Below, piece by piece: positions 36,005-47,130 of a stretch of 64,000 bases of DNA. The number at the start of each line of letters is the position of its first letter. Positions within the stretch are counted from its first letter, which is position 1. The DNA lies in contig CAUWAG010000010.1 of NCBI GenBank assembly GCA_963556695.1, forward strand, positions 2,170,001 to 2,234,000, in the 5' to 3' direction. Source of the stretch: Anthostomella pinea. Taxonomy: Eukaryota > Ascomycota > Sordariomycetes > Xylariales > Xylariaceae. The notes under the pieces are model-generated. The model was not told the origin of the DNA, did no database searches, and saw nothing but the letters and a program-made list of their open reading frames with translations. Both the position numbers and the translations under genes were made by a program.

Positions 36005-37255
36005 CACCCTATGTGGACAATATTATGCGTACACTGCCGATCCCCTACCAATCCACCCATCACCACTCTTATCTTTAATAATTCCTAATAAATGGAATAT
36101 GAGGCTATTTGGAAGGTGAATTAGATCAAAATAATTCTTGATTTTTGCTCTTTAATACTTAGTGTACTAACCTCTCGTACGGCGCACTGCTGCGAGCCTG
36201 TGCGTGATCGACTTTATCAGCCTCTTAATCAAGCGCTCATTGATCTCTGCGCACGCGCGCTCGATTGGGTTCAAATCGGGCGAGTAAGGCGGCCACTCAA
36301 TGGTCCAAATACCGTGCTCCTTTAGCCATCTCTTACATGCGTTCAAAGTGTGAATGTGGGCATTATCTTATATATAAGGGTCCCTAGGTTTATAAAAAGG
36401 TAATAATCCTTCCTCCAGAGCTTTTAAATACGACTTGGTAGTCATTTTGCCGCAAGGAGAGTCCGGATTGCCTTCTATTACCACCAGCTTGCCCTTGCCA
36501 CATTTGCCGCCGCATAGCCAGATCATACCCCAAACTATAATGGGGATTTTGGCCTTAACGTCTTCCTTCAGGTTCACAAGGTTGTTTCGGTACCTTTCAG
36601 ATGAGAGGCGGATGACCTAAGGGCCTAGAGAATCGGTCAAAGTCTTTACCGTACACTCGTATGAATAAAGGGTGTTTAGAAGGACCTGTAGTCCTTTACC
36701 ACTGCCAAATTGGCACACAAACGCGAGTCTCTTATAAGCGTCTTCAGCAGTGAGCTTGATTCGCTTTGCAGCGCGCCATTTCCTCAAGTTGTTGCAGTCT
36801 AGGAAGCGCCGGAGGGTGGTAAAGCTCGCCGGCGTGCCTCCTTGGGTACAGAGGTCCCTGTACGAGTTTCTGGGCTTCTGGCAAGCCAGTTGAAGGATGT
36901 GAGTGGCCCACCGGCCTCGAATAACCTGGAGACGTCGTGTATGAGGCCACTGCATAAAGATTTGTTGTTCTTTGAGGCGTTCAATCTGGGTAGCTACCGT
37001 GGCGCGACAGCAGCAAAACGCGCTAGCCACAGCCGTCTTGGTCACGCAGCCCACCACGGCTTTGCACATGAACGCGCGAGCTTCTGAAGTGAATTCATCA
37101 TTTTTGCTACGATTTCTGCTCAAGGTCAGCCTGAATTCGCGTAATTTATCCATTATTTGACTGCGTTGTGGTTGTTTGACAGAAGAGAGTGATGATGGAT
37201 TGATTTTTGACACGTCTATAGGGCGTTAGGTGTACGGATAATATTGGTGGGTCAG
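36005..37255 (-). mobile_element. Tc1/mariner element nested in old Copia
   Basis: A block of normal base composition inside the RIP-mutated Copia. Its ends share an inverted CAATATTATNCGTACAC core (36018-36034 and the complement at about 37228-37244), so I place the ends within a few bases of 36005 and 37255. The interior is a single transposase frame on the minus strand. Because it is far less mutated than its surroundings, it probably inserted after the Copia was RIPped. Confidence 0.75.
36167..37213 (-). pseudogene. Tc1/mariner transposase (DDE_3 type), two in-frame stops
   Basis: One frame of 349 codons from ATG 37213 to TAG 36169-36167. The N-terminal half has paired helix-turn-helix features (TATVATQIERLKEQ-like and ITAEDAYKRL-like segments). 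The second catalytic Asp is in DNAHIHTLNACKRWL, and the third carboxylate is in YSPDLNPIERACAEINERL, classic for Tc1-type enzymes. Stops are TAG 36619-36617 and TAA 36370-36368. The TAA stands directly before DNAHIH, where family members usually have Gln, so CAA to TAA is likely. The first catalytic Asp seems lost: the motif reads LYSYECTV, with Tyr where Asp-Glu is expected. Three defects make this copy inactive. Confidence 0.82.
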
Positions 37256-38246
37256 TCTAAACTGAATTATCCGAGATCTTTTAAAAAGCTGTATTATAAA
37301 TAGCAATAAAAGCCGTAAATGATACCGCCGGTTTTAATAGTCTTATATTAACACTATTAGTCCTTAAAGCCTATTTACGCGTTACAATAAATTCTCCCTT
37401 GATATTATTACACCTTTAACGTGCTTAAGCCTAGATTAAAGTAATAATTAAACTACATAAGCTTCGAGTTAAATAGAAAGTTAAAAATGCTTTAAATATA
37501 AGGAACGGCCTGAATATAACCTCAATACTGCTTTTCTTTCTTTTAATCGGCGATAAAGTCCTTATTTATTGTGAAAAAAACACGAATATAAAATCCTGTA
37601 TAAGGTTTTATTGATAATAAATTAAGACGTAACCGTTAAAATCGTTAACGGACTAACCTTGTTTAACCGTACGTATGTTAAGCCTTATAACCGTTACTTT
37701 AATACAACCTTTAATATTAAAAAGCTTAACAACTTTAAAACCCCAGTTTCTTTTAAATACTCAAAACCAACACTTTTTTATCGTTTTAACGTCTTTTAAA
37801 ACTCCTTATATCCGTTTAAAACATAAAGCGACCGCAAGGCCGACTTAAAAAAGTGTACGTAGTACATATTGCCATTACAACTAAGAGTGAAAAGAAGAAC
37901 TTTGCTAGCTCTTTCGTTGAGCAAGATAAATATAGCATTTTCCTCTTGCACAAAGAGCGGGCTAACCACATTGCGTATTAAAAGAAGGATTACAGTCTTT
38001 GAATTACCTTTTAAGCAATTTAATATCTTTAAAGTTAAGTCTTTATTTGTTAATAAAATACTTGTTCCCATTGTATTCAACAGTAAAATCTATACCGACA
38101 CCCGACTTTGTAACTCCCGCTTTATTCGTGAGGATAAAAGCGTTGATAACCGCCCTTATAAAGAAAGCAAACTCGTTGTTTAAACATATAACGATTATAA
38201 AAAGCATAGTATTATAACCTAAGCTCCGACGACTATATGATGTAGA

Positions 38247-38993
38247 TAGAAGAAAATATTATAAAATAATTATATAATTATTATAACGGTCCGTATATGA
38301 ATCATATATATAATGAAATTTGTATTAAATAGATTTTTTTAATATGCTATGAATAACATTATTAAAATTAAAACTGCGTAGCTTTTAAAAAAAAACCAAG
38401 TACAAAAGCGTTTTTAAAACGTATATAATTAACGACGTAATACAAGGTAATACTTGTTTAATTAGATTTTAAGCAACCCTTAATATAAACGCTTTGATTG
38501 GATATTTATAGCGCTTTTAACGTTATATAACCTTTAATATAAAGCTCGACGCTTAAGCTGTATTAAAAGAGTCTTATCTAAAAACAAAGGTTTCAATATT
38601 TATTCATTATAACGATAACGATAAAAACAACTTTAATACTAATTAATAAAATAAAAGCAAAGGTAAAAAAAGTAGAGAATAAAATGATAAAAAGTATAAA
38701 AAACATAAGTTAATTAAACCAGATTACATTAAGATTTTATGATTAAATACAATCAACCGTTTTAACCTTGATTAAATTCGCGCGTAAGAAAAACAAAAAA
38801 AGCTATGTCGTAAAAATAGCTTAAAAATCCGTAAACGATATTGATTGTGATATTGTAACCGTATTTCTTAACTAATTAATAAGATTAAAAGGGAAAAAAT
38901 AAAGCAATAAATAAGATAACTAAACACTATATAACTTTACGCTTTAATTAAAAGCAATAAAAACGCAAGTTTATGTTAAAATAAAATAAAAGC
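38247..38993. repeat. RIP-mutated AT-rich DNA, insertion site of young Copia
   Basis: AT-rich DNA with no recognisable frame, continuing at 43357-43560 on the other side of the young Copia. It ends in AAAGC at 38989-38993, the left half of the target duplication. Confidence 0.7.
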
Positions 38994-39197
38994 TGTTAGA
39001 TCCATGCGATTCCAGACTGCAAACCATCTATACCAGGACACACATGTATGATTAGATAAGATAAGATAGTGGATTGAGAGGGCACTTGGCCAGACCTTCG
39101 AGTCCAGCTAGATTCCTCTCAATCCAACCATCAGCAACATCATGACCTTGACCCCATACTCGAGTATTATGATTGATCGTTCAAGCCTGTTCCAACA
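38994..39197 (+). repeat. 5' LTR of young Copia
   Basis: 204 bp, TG...CA ends, begins TGTTAGATCC and ends TTCCAACA. Five differences from the 3' LTR. Confidence 0.93.
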
Positions 39198-39479
39198 CTG
39201 ATCAGTGTTGTCTCCCAAAGCAAAACAGATAAGCAAGGAAAACAAGAGATCTTACTGTATCAACGTTCCTGACACAAGACTCGGGATACAGCCAAAGATC
39301 TGGATCTTCTGTCACAAACGTTCTTCCAGAGGAGGCGATTCAAGGCACAGCACGAGATCCGAGGTTTTCTACTGCAAACGTTCCTCAAGAGGAGGCGACT
39401 CGACGCAATGGATTACGCTGCAATCACAGCAATACTCATATCCCGCGCGGCAGCACAGACTATTGATAGAACCCTCCCC

Positions 39480-39671
39480 CACACATCCATCTGACGCGCC
39501 CGTCTGACACACGCCCATCCGACACATGCCAGATTGTTGACAGAACCACCTGACACACATTCATCCGACAAGCCCATCCGACACGTGCCCATCTGACACG
39601 TCCATCCGACACGTCCATCCGACACGCCCATATCCAACACAAGTACATCCGACACGAGTACATCCGACAAG
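39480..39671 (+). repeat. leader minisatellite, CATCCGACACG-type units
   Basis: About a dozen imperfect 10-18-bp units around CCATCCGACACG, directly before the gag ATG at 39672. The old copy shows only one or two such units at the same place (33110-33138), so the array expanded in this lineage. Confidence 0.85.
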
Positions 39672-41027
39672 ATGGCCTCCAGCAATGGCAACAGCAAAAT
39701 CCAATTCGCTCAAGACCCTGCAGACATTGTGAGAGACAAGAAGTTACGATATCTCAGCGACCGCAACCTACATATCAACCTTGTCAACCTCATTGATCTT
39801 GATCGCATCAAATTTAGAAAACAAGTCGACCTTGAATATGGCGAGGATACCCATTTCAACTCGTACACCTTGTCATATATCGACCGCTATAATAATGCTA
39901 AGACGCCCGTCCCCTTTGAGATTCACGAGACATTCCAGATAGACTTTGAGAACTGGACAAAGGCAGACTTCGAGAAGGTTAAGCGCACCATACGAGGCAT
40001 CTTCAGGAAGTGCCTCAACTCTAAAGGAATCTATCTAGGCAAAACAAACCACTCCATCGCAGACACCTTTGCCAACCTTGTCACCGCAGAAGACCTCCCA
40101 ACCTGGGATAAAGTCTTACTTGACAGAATAAGAACTGCTTATCTGCACCTAAATGTCTGAAAAATCGTTAATATCTGCATGGCTACACAGACTGATGCTC
40201 CCAATGCTGATACCCCAGATTTGATTGATCCTTATGATGACATCCCTTCTGTTACAGCCGAACATGCATCACAAAAGACTATCCCAGATCTAAATCTAGC
40301 CCAGTACCGGAATCCCTCACCACCACAAATCCCAACGGCATATACAACCGGCAACTTCATGCCCGATCCTTGGCACATCGCTATCACACCAGACCCTGGC
40401 TTCGGAACATACCAGCAGCACAACCAATGGCTACAGAATCAACCACCTGATCCATATACCCAGATTCCCCCTATCCCAGTGCCTAACGAGGACCTAGCTC
40501 CTGGAACAATCGCAACATTTGCCAAGATCTAGAAAAAGAAGAACTGTTACTCAGGACAACCCTACGATATTCTGGATAACAAGATACGTTACTTCCTAAA
40601 CACATGTTCTACCATTGGCATCAAACCTGGCCAGTTCTACGCAGTATTCCCCCAAGTCCTCACTGGCACAGCTCAAGAATACTTCATGCACCATATCAGC
40701 CGTCACTCAATGTTCTCAGACATGTACAACCGTCTCAAGGCATATTTTGACACAGAAATCAACAAGACTCAATATCATCGCGATTGGTCGGCAATCACCT
40801 ATATCAACATGAAGGCATGACCTGACAACGCTAGCAAGACCAGCATGGAGATCCTTAAGGCACTCCTCAGCAAACTGCAACTTTGCCAACGTGCCCTTGG
40901 CCCTTCGTACCTAGGCAAGACACAGCTGATCGCAGCTGTGGAACGCGCCTGCCATGGTATCAAAGTATTCAACTACGCCTTGTTCACTCCTTTACACATG
41001 TTTGAAGCTCTTGCTTCAAACCTCTGA
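39672..41027 (+). pseudogene. Copia Gag-like region with in-frame stops
   Basis: Starts MASSNGNSKIQFAQDPADIV. One frame carries on through stops at 40158-40160 (TGA), 40530-40532 (TAG) and about 40818-40820 (TGA after NMKA) to 41027. The content includes FYAVFPQVLTGTAQEYF and LGPSYLGKTQLIAAVERACH, typical of fungal Copia gag. It would form the particle that packages the element RNA. The zinc-knuckle end has been removed by the internal deletion. Confidence 0.8.
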
Positions 41028-41128
41028 CAATCACTCTAAACCTCTGAAGACTCAGCTGACAGCGCCCAACATACTACCAATCAATACTTTACTGATCGCA
41101 AGTTTTACCGGCGGAAAGACAAATATTA

Positions 41129-43096
41129 AGGCCCGTACAAGGTTCTATCGGTAACAGACCGAGAAGTGACCGTTGAGATGGTCAACAGATCAACCCTATT
41201 CAGCCGCACGCATGTCAAGCCCTACAACCGTCACCCTGATGCGACCCTCGATACTGAGAAGCCTGACGACCCTGATACTCCCGTTCCGTTTGAATATCCT
41301 GAACCGACACTCCCCCGTTGTCGCGGCCGCCCTCCAAAGCTGCCTATACCCGTCCAAAGCACGAAGCGACGCGAGGCCAACCCAGAAAAATATACGTGGT
41401 ACACATGGCCACTACAACTACAAGCAAAGAAGAGAACTTTGCTGGCTCCTTCGTCCAGCAAGATGAATATGGCATTTTCCTCTCGCACAAGGAGCGTGTT
41501 GACCACGCTCTCGCCCTGAAACTGCGCACTGAAGGCAAGATCACAGCCCCTGGAGCACCCTTCGAGCAATCCGATGTCCTTGAGATTGAGTCTCTATTTG
41601 CCGATGAAGTGCTTGTCCCCATTCTGTTCAACAACAAGATTCACAGCGACACCCGACTGTTTAACTCTCGTATCGTCCGCATTATTAAAAACGTTAATGA
41701 CCGCCCTTACGAGAAGAACAGACTCGTCATACAAGGATATAACGATCATAAAAAGCACGATATCATGACCCAAGCTCCGACGATCATGCGATGCAGCCAA
41801 CGACTGGCAATGGCCCTGATACCGTCTTTACGACAGTAAGGATGCCTTGCTGCCTCTCGAGACATCACTATGGCCTATACGCAGTCACGATACCCGATGA
41901 ATCGTCTTGTCATATGCAAGCTGCCCATTGAACTAAAGAAGAAGTATCCAGAGGGTACAATTCTTCGCGTCGACAAACCCCTGTACAGAATCGCAGAAGC
42001 TGGGAATCATTGGTATGACACATACTCCGCCCACCACAAGGAAAGACTAGAGATGGAGACATCCGCCTATAACCCTTGTTTATTCATTACAAAGAAAGGC
42101 AATGACTTCGCTATCACAGCCCTTCAAACTGACGACACCTTTGTCATTGGCACTACCGGCTTCCTGGAGAAGGAAGAAAACGAAACAAGGAAAGCGGGCT
42201 ACAAGACGAAGCCACGAACCCAGTTTAATACTGGTTCTTCTGGCGACTTTAACGGATGCCACCTAGAATTTCAGACTGAGACCATGACAGCGACTCAAAA
42301 GGGACAAGCTGACAAGCTCGTCCTGATTGACATGAGTGATAAGGACTACAAACAGAAATTTATTGAGCAACAAGCAAGAGGTGCTTACCTTGCCTCCATC
42401 TGTCAACCAGAAGCTGCATTTGACTATTCTGTCGCAGCCCAAGTCTAAGAACCCTCTGACAAAGATGTCGAGATGCTAAACAAACGCATTCAATGGCAAC
42501 TAAACAACAATTCACGTGGACTTCGATTCGTAATGACTGACCTGTTTACTGCTAAACTCTTTGTGTTTATTGACGGATCATTCGCTAACAACAAGGACCT
42601 ATCATCACAGATTGGATTTGTCATCATCCTTGGGAATGAATCATCTGGCAATGACGAGACATTCACATTCAATCTGACCGGAAACATTGTTCATTGGTCC
42701 TCTACCAAATGCAAGAGAGTCACTCAGAGCATTCTAGCTTCTGAAATCTATGGCATGGTTGCTGGCTATGACTACGGATACGTGATCCACCGTACACTGG
42801 CAACTATCTGCCAACGCCTCGAAGTACCTTCGATCCCCCTGATCCTCTACACGGACTCATACTCGCTATACCAGTGCCTTGTCAAGCTCGGCACTACCAA
42901 TGAGAAGCACCTGATGATCGACGTCATGGCGCTCCGGCAGTCATACAAAAATCATGAGATCACAGAAATCCGATGGATCCATGGTGAAGACAACCCTGCT
43001 GACTCAATGACCAAATCGTCTCCAAATAAAGCTCTTCATAGTCTTGTTTCTAATAACAAGACAACGGTTCGAGTTGAAGGCTGGGTTCAGCGTTGA
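41129..43096 (+). pseudogene. Copia Pol remnant: integrase C-terminus, reverse transcriptase, RNase H
   Basis: The region opens with the integrase C-terminal motif GPYKVLSVTDREVTVEM. After a shift to the 41318 frame, reverse transcriptase follows: NDRPYEKNRLVIQGYNDH, then SRDITMAYTQS, and the active-site box LQTDDTFVIG, a form of YxDD common in fungal Copia. RNase H shows FIDGSFANN, ILASEIYGM, LILYTDSYSLYQ and the closing HGEDNPADSMTK. The RT-RNase H frame is interrupted only by TAA at 41837-41839 and TAA at 42446-42448. Protease and integrase core are absent. Confidence 0.87.
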
Positions 43097-43152
43097 GATC
43101 ACCTAGAAAGACAGTTTGATGGAATCGCAACCATGAAAGAAAGAGTATCCTG

Positions 43153-43356
43153 TGTTGGATCCATGCGATTCCATACTGCAAACCATCTATACCAGGACCC
43201 ATATGTATGATTAGATAAGATAAGATAGTGGATTGAGAGGGCACTTGGCCAGACCTTCGAGTCCAGCTAGATTCCTCTCAATCCAACCATCAGCAACATT
43301 ATGACCTTGACCCCATACTCGAGTATTATGATTGATCGTTCAAGCCTGTTCCAACA
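43153..43356 (+). repeat. 3' LTR of young Copia
   Basis: 204 bp, preceded by a purine-rich tract (GAAAGAAAGAG at about 43136) that would be the polypurine tract. Confidence 0.93.
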
Positions 43357-43560
43357 AAAGCTTTACGTTGCGTTTTTAAAACGTAGAAAGTAAGCCAAAA
43401 AAAAGGGTTTTAAAAAAATTAAATATTTATAAAATAAAAAACTAAAAATTAAGAAAATCGTTATTTATTAATCGGATAGGCTAAAACGTGATATGTAATT
43501 TAAATCAAAAAATAAATAAACGTTATAATTACGTTAATTTACTTTATAATAAAAAGCTAT

Positions 43561-43623
43561 TAACATAGCTGACAAGCGAGTTGACATTACAAGCGAGTTG
43601 ACACTCGTCACGAACTCTCCAAC
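43561..43623 (+). repeat. left TIR of 63-bp-TIR pogo element
   Basis: Pairs with 45362-45424. Contains two copies of ACAAGCGAGTTGACA. Confidence 0.9.
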
Positions 43624-43668
43624 TGCCATGTCAAATAACTTCACCACAACGCATTCAGTTCAATTCAA

Positions 43669-45324
43669 TCAATCGGATTCCTCTTCCTCAGAGGTTTCTA
43701 TCTCTATTGTACAAGTTCGCGCATTATGGCCAGTATTGCCGCAAACGCCACATTGTTGCCCACGCGCTGCTGCCCGCCTCGGACGACGACTACCTTCACC
43801 CATTTCCTGTTTTGCCAGCTCAGCACCATCCTTTGCAGCCTGAAGATCTACTGTATTTTCAACAGAAAGTACTCCTCTTTTCACTAGACGTTTGTTTTTT
43901 GTTCTCTGGCGTTTACTTAGTAGGTGATTAGCCTCTTCTAGTTCGCGGACCCGGGAATCAACCAAAGCGACCTTATGCATAAGACCGTATGTAGCCTTCG
44001 AAAACGAGCTCAACGCATCAACTATTGATGTAGGTGAGCTTCCCTGGTGGTTTCTGACTCGGTTTCGGATATAAACCGATTGGTTTACCGCTTCGTTAAT
44101 GGTGGTAGGCGTCTTCGAAGTCCAAGTAGTGGGTGGCAGATTGGGGTCTGGCGACGGTGTTCGTACGACAGCGACAGCATCCAGCTTTGAAATGACACTT
44201 TCTGGGTCAAAAGGAACAAGCCCAGTGGCACTGAAACCTGCTCGAATATTTCCTGGCGTCATAGCAGCGTTGTGTGCTTCACAAAACGCTGCAAAGAAGT
44301 CCTCCTTCGAAACGTGTGTTATATGACGCCGGATGAGATCCTCAATCATGCGACCGTAAGCTCGTTTGAGCGGGCTAAAACAGCCGACATCTAGAGGCTG
44401 GAGCCTGTGTGACGAGTGGGCAGGCATACAAAGGGTGATAATGCCATTGTTCTGACAATAATCCTCAAAGACCTGGGAATGGTGGCTTTCGTGACCATCT
44501 AGGATGAGGAGGCGTTTACCGGCAGTCATACGCGGTCTGGTATACTTGTCAAAATGCTGAATCCATTCCAAACCAATCTCATTCGTGGTCCACCCGTTGT
44601 CGGACACGACCACTTTCTAATCGCGTGGTAATATCGTGTCGCGATACCATGACGCGAGGTGGGTTTTGCCCTGTAGAATGATGAACGGCGGGACCACCCA
44701 ACCATCAGCATTAACAGCAGAGATTGCTGTAGACCATTCCTTGTTGCCTTGCTGAGCTTGTCTAGGCCTGCCACGTCTTTCGGCGCTTGTAACGACCATG
44801 CCGGACCCAATAATGCCTATCATAAACCCAGTCTCGTCAAAGTTGTAAATATCCGCGTCTTGGATACCATGTTTCGCGACTGCCGCTGCAACTTGGCAAA
44901 ACCACGCGCGATACGCGTCTGGATCCTTGTTCAAGACCCTCTGGTAGTCTATCTTCCGATGAAAATGCGTCCGGAGGCCTGGTGTACGTTTGATGAAGTT
45001 CCGCGTCCAGTTCTTTCCAACGCGTCCAGCCCTACGCGCCGCCAACAATTGATTCGCCATATCTTCAATATAACTGTACCGGGGCAGAAATGCTTGCGCA
45101 TCCAGGTCGAGAATGAAGGAACAAATAGCATTCTCTTCGGAAACCATAAGTTTCAAAGTATTGGGCATGCTGTCGCGTCGTGATGGCATTCCTTTGACTC
45201 TATTGCTCAAAGTGGAACGAGGGACGTTGAAGAGTTTCGCAAGCTGAAATATAGGAATATGAGGGTCACGTCATTTAGCTTGAACAGCTAGCTGCAAGTC
45301 TGATTCGTTATAACGAGGTGCCAT
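43669..45324 (-). pseudogene. pogo/Fot1 transposase with C-terminal CCHC knuckle, two in-frame stops
   Basis: A single frame of about 551 codons from ATG 45324. It opens MAPRYNESDLQLAVQAK, then TGA at 45273-45271, then a helix-turn-helix (FQLAKLFNVPRSTLSNRVKG). The CENP-B-like domain (RVGKNWTRNFIKRTPGLR) precedes the DDE core: YNFDETGFMIG (first Asp), LLILDGHESHHS (second Asp) and CMPAHSSHRLQPLDVGCFSP. TAG at 44619-44617 lies between the first and second Asp. A coiled stretch and a zinc knuckle (CGVCGNTGHNARTC) close the protein, followed by an acidic tail. Both stops can be explained by one C-to-T or G-to-A change (CGA to TGA, TGG to TAG). Nearly intact otherwise, so mutation is recent or light. 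Confidence 0.9.
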
Positions 45325-45361
45325 TGTTATTGGTGGAGATATGATGGTTTGAATCGTATTG

Positions 45362-45424
45362 GTTGGAAAGTTCATGACGAGTGCCAACTCGCTTGTAATG
45401 TCAACTCGCTTGTCAGCTACGTTA
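45362..45424 (-). repeat. right TIR of 63-bp-TIR pogo element
   Basis: Reverse complement of the left TIR with about four mismatches. Confidence 0.9.
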
Positions 45425-46380
45425 TATGTTTTAAAATTATTACATTAAAATCACTTGTATTAATATTAAAAGACATTAAAATATTTTAAACGTAGCCGAT
45501 TAATTTATTGTACCGCTATATATTTTTAGAAGCCTTTAAGCTACTGAGTTAATTTAACCGCCACTTTAAAAAAAATTTCTTCGAATTAAAATAAAACTAT
45601 TTATATGAAAATTTTAAAACTAAGTAGTTAAAAGGTTAAAAATAGCGTGGTTTTTACGCAAGGTAGCTATATATAACTACCTATAGTTATACATATATAT
45701 GAGATTTAATACTAAATTTAAATTATAAGCTTCAGCGTTAATTAAATCGCCGCTATATATTATAAATAAAATTAAAAACTAGCTAGCAAGTTATATAAAT
45801 ATAAATAACTAAATAGTCAAGAAATCACTCGGTGATTAAAAAGTGAAAGCTAGTTAAGATTAAGGAACTAGTTAGCTAGCTAATATAAAAGCAGGTATCG
45901 TAACTATATAAAAACTAGCGTTAATTAAATCGCCGCTATATATTATAAGAAAAGATCAATGCTAGTTAGTTTAATAATTAAATAATAATTAACTACCTAA
46001 TTAAAAAACATCTAGCTAGTTAAAAGCCGGGTATTTCAACTATATAAAACCTAGCGTCAAAGCGGGGTTAATAATTTTCGAATTAATTCAATCGTAAGAT
46101 TTTAAGCGATGAAAAACGGTTAATGTAAAGAGTTAAAAATAAACGATAAGTTTTTTATTCGTTTTTCGTTTTGAAGCTTATATTATATAAATAATATTAT
46201 TATTTTAAAACAGGTATTATTTATACCACTTAACTCGCTTCAAAAAGTAAAGGCTAACGTATTAATATATACAGAAAGGGCTGGTACAAAGAAGGCACGA
46301 CCATTTAAATAATCTTACAAACAGATGGTATTACCACTTTAAAACAGGTACTATTTATAATCCTGCTTTGTAGCAAGCTA
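45425..46380. repeat. RIP-mutated AT-rich DNA with internal direct repeat
   Basis: AT-rich, without frames. The word GCGTTAATTAAATCGCCGCT with following TATATATTATAA occurs at about 45735 and again at about 45914, a direct repeat about 180 bp apart. The last five bases, AGCTA (46376-46380), are the target duplication of the next solo LTR. Confidence 0.65.
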
Positions 46381-46594
46381 TGTGACGGCCTGCACAGACC
46401 TTCCCACATGACAAGTGGATACTCCCCAATAGGGGAAGGATCTGACCAGAGGATCCCCTTAAAGGGGCAACCTCTCACTGTACCTATATCTCTCTCTCTC
46501 TTCCTTTCTTTTCTAATCTTGATATTCTCGTCAATAGAGTAATAGCTGCTTGCTGCCTGCCATGTCCCAGCTCCTCAGTATGCTCGACGTGACA
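46381..46594 (-). repeat. solo LTR, copy A
   Basis: 214 bp, minus orientation relative to the two other copies. Target duplication AGCTA on both sides (46376-46380, 46595-46599) is perfect. No internal retrotransposon sequence adjoins it, so it is a solo LTR left by LTR-LTR recombination. Confidence 0.9.
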
Positions 46595-46599
46595 AGCTA

Positions 46600-46916
46600 A
46601 GCGCCGCCGTTTTTCTTTAAAAAGCGGCTCTCGTTTATCAGTATTGGTTGTGTATTATGTAACGGTAGTTACGTTGTAATTATATAGCTATAACGCGCAT
46701 ATGTGTTTTATTCTTACACTTTTAATTAATTTTCTTAACGGCAATATAATTGAAGATTTTATTAATTCTTACGTTTAACGGCTAAATGGATTTATATATA
46801 TATATAGTTTTTATATAAATTTCTTTTAAACATGGTTAATAATTATTTAATTATTAAAATAAACGTTTTAAAGTTTAAAGTAGAATAGATCTATTTAATT
46901 AATAAGTTTTAATCAT
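46600..46916. repeat. AT-rich DNA between two solo LTRs
   Basis: RIP-type DNA. Its end (46863-46915) matches 47183-47237, so it is the first part of a tandem unit split by solo LTR copy B. Confidence 0.65.
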
Positions 46917-47130
46917 TGTCACGGCGAGCATACTAAGGAGCTGGGACATGGCAGGCAGCAAGCAGCTATTACTCTATTGACGAGAATATCAAGACTAGAG
47001 AAGAAAGGAAGAGAGAGAGAGAAATAGGTACAGTGGGAGGTTGCCCCTTTAAGGGGATCCTCTGGTCAGATCCTTCCCCTATTGGGAAGTATCCACTTGT
47101 CATGTAGGAAGGTCTGTGCAGGCCGTCACA
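46917..47130 (+). repeat. solo LTR, copy B
   Basis: 214 bp, TGTCACGGCGAGC start, GGCCGTCACA end. Flanks are ATCAT and ATTAT, a target duplication with one C-to-T change. Confidence 0.88.

Larger units (their letters stand above)
32596..38246 (+). mobile_element. old Ty1/Copia retrotransposon, heavily RIP-mutated
   Basis: A decayed Copia element, recognised by side-by-side reading with the younger copy at 38994-43356. It has a 204-bp 5' LTR and the same leader, and an ATG at 33139 followed by ASSNVSSEIQVAQEPAN (younger copy: ASSNGNSKIQFAQDPAD). Gag extends to a zinc-knuckle-like CYIYSNTNC at about 34740, and reverse-transcriptase sequence lies at about 37800-38230. Differences from the young copy are mostly C-to-T or G-to-A. 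It keeps a protease/integrase stretch (about 34699-37582) that the young copy has lost. A Tc1/mariner element sits inside it. Similarity stops at about 38246, with no 3' LTR. All frames are full of stops. Confidence 0.82.
38994..43356 (+). mobile_element. young Ty1/Copia element, internal deletion derivative
   Basis: 4363 bp, bounded by 204-bp LTRs (38994-39197 and 43153-43356) that differ at five positions by eye. A perfect target duplication AAAGC flanks it (38989-38993 and 43357-43361). Order: LTR, leader with a minisatellite, gag, the C-terminal edge of integrase, reverse transcriptase, RNase H, LTR. Protease and the integrase core are missing: the frame jumps at about 41128 from gag RRKDKY to GPYKVLSVTDREVTVEM. 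The old copy at 32596 keeps about 1.6 kb there (after subtracting the nested Tc1). So this copy depended on another element's proteins to insert. Scattered stops show mild later mutation. Confidence 0.92.
43561..45424 (-). mobile_element. pogo/Fot1-type transposon with 63-bp TIRs
   Basis: A complete element of about 1.86 kb, inserted about 200 bp after the Copia 3' LTR. The ends 43561-43623 and 45362-45424 form an inverted pair with about four mismatches over 63 bp, opening TAAC(A/G)TAGCTGACAAGCGAG. The outer TA is the expected target duplication. Each TIR contains ACAAGCGAGTTG twice, 17 bp apart, probably paired transposase binding sites. The transposase inside has two stops. A truncated second copy lies at 62489-63490. 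Confidence 0.9.

Noticed and set aside
36240..36300. tRNA gene (GGTTCAAATC-like T-loop)
   Set aside because: The motif is inside the Tc1 transposase frame and no cloverleaf can be drawn around it.
39480..39671. CRISPR array
   Set aside because: Units are short, imperfect and tandem without unique spacers, and lie in a retrotransposon leader of a eukaryote.
46381..47130. One LTR retrotransposon with LTRs A and B
   Set aside because: A and B are in opposite orientation and each has its own target duplication.
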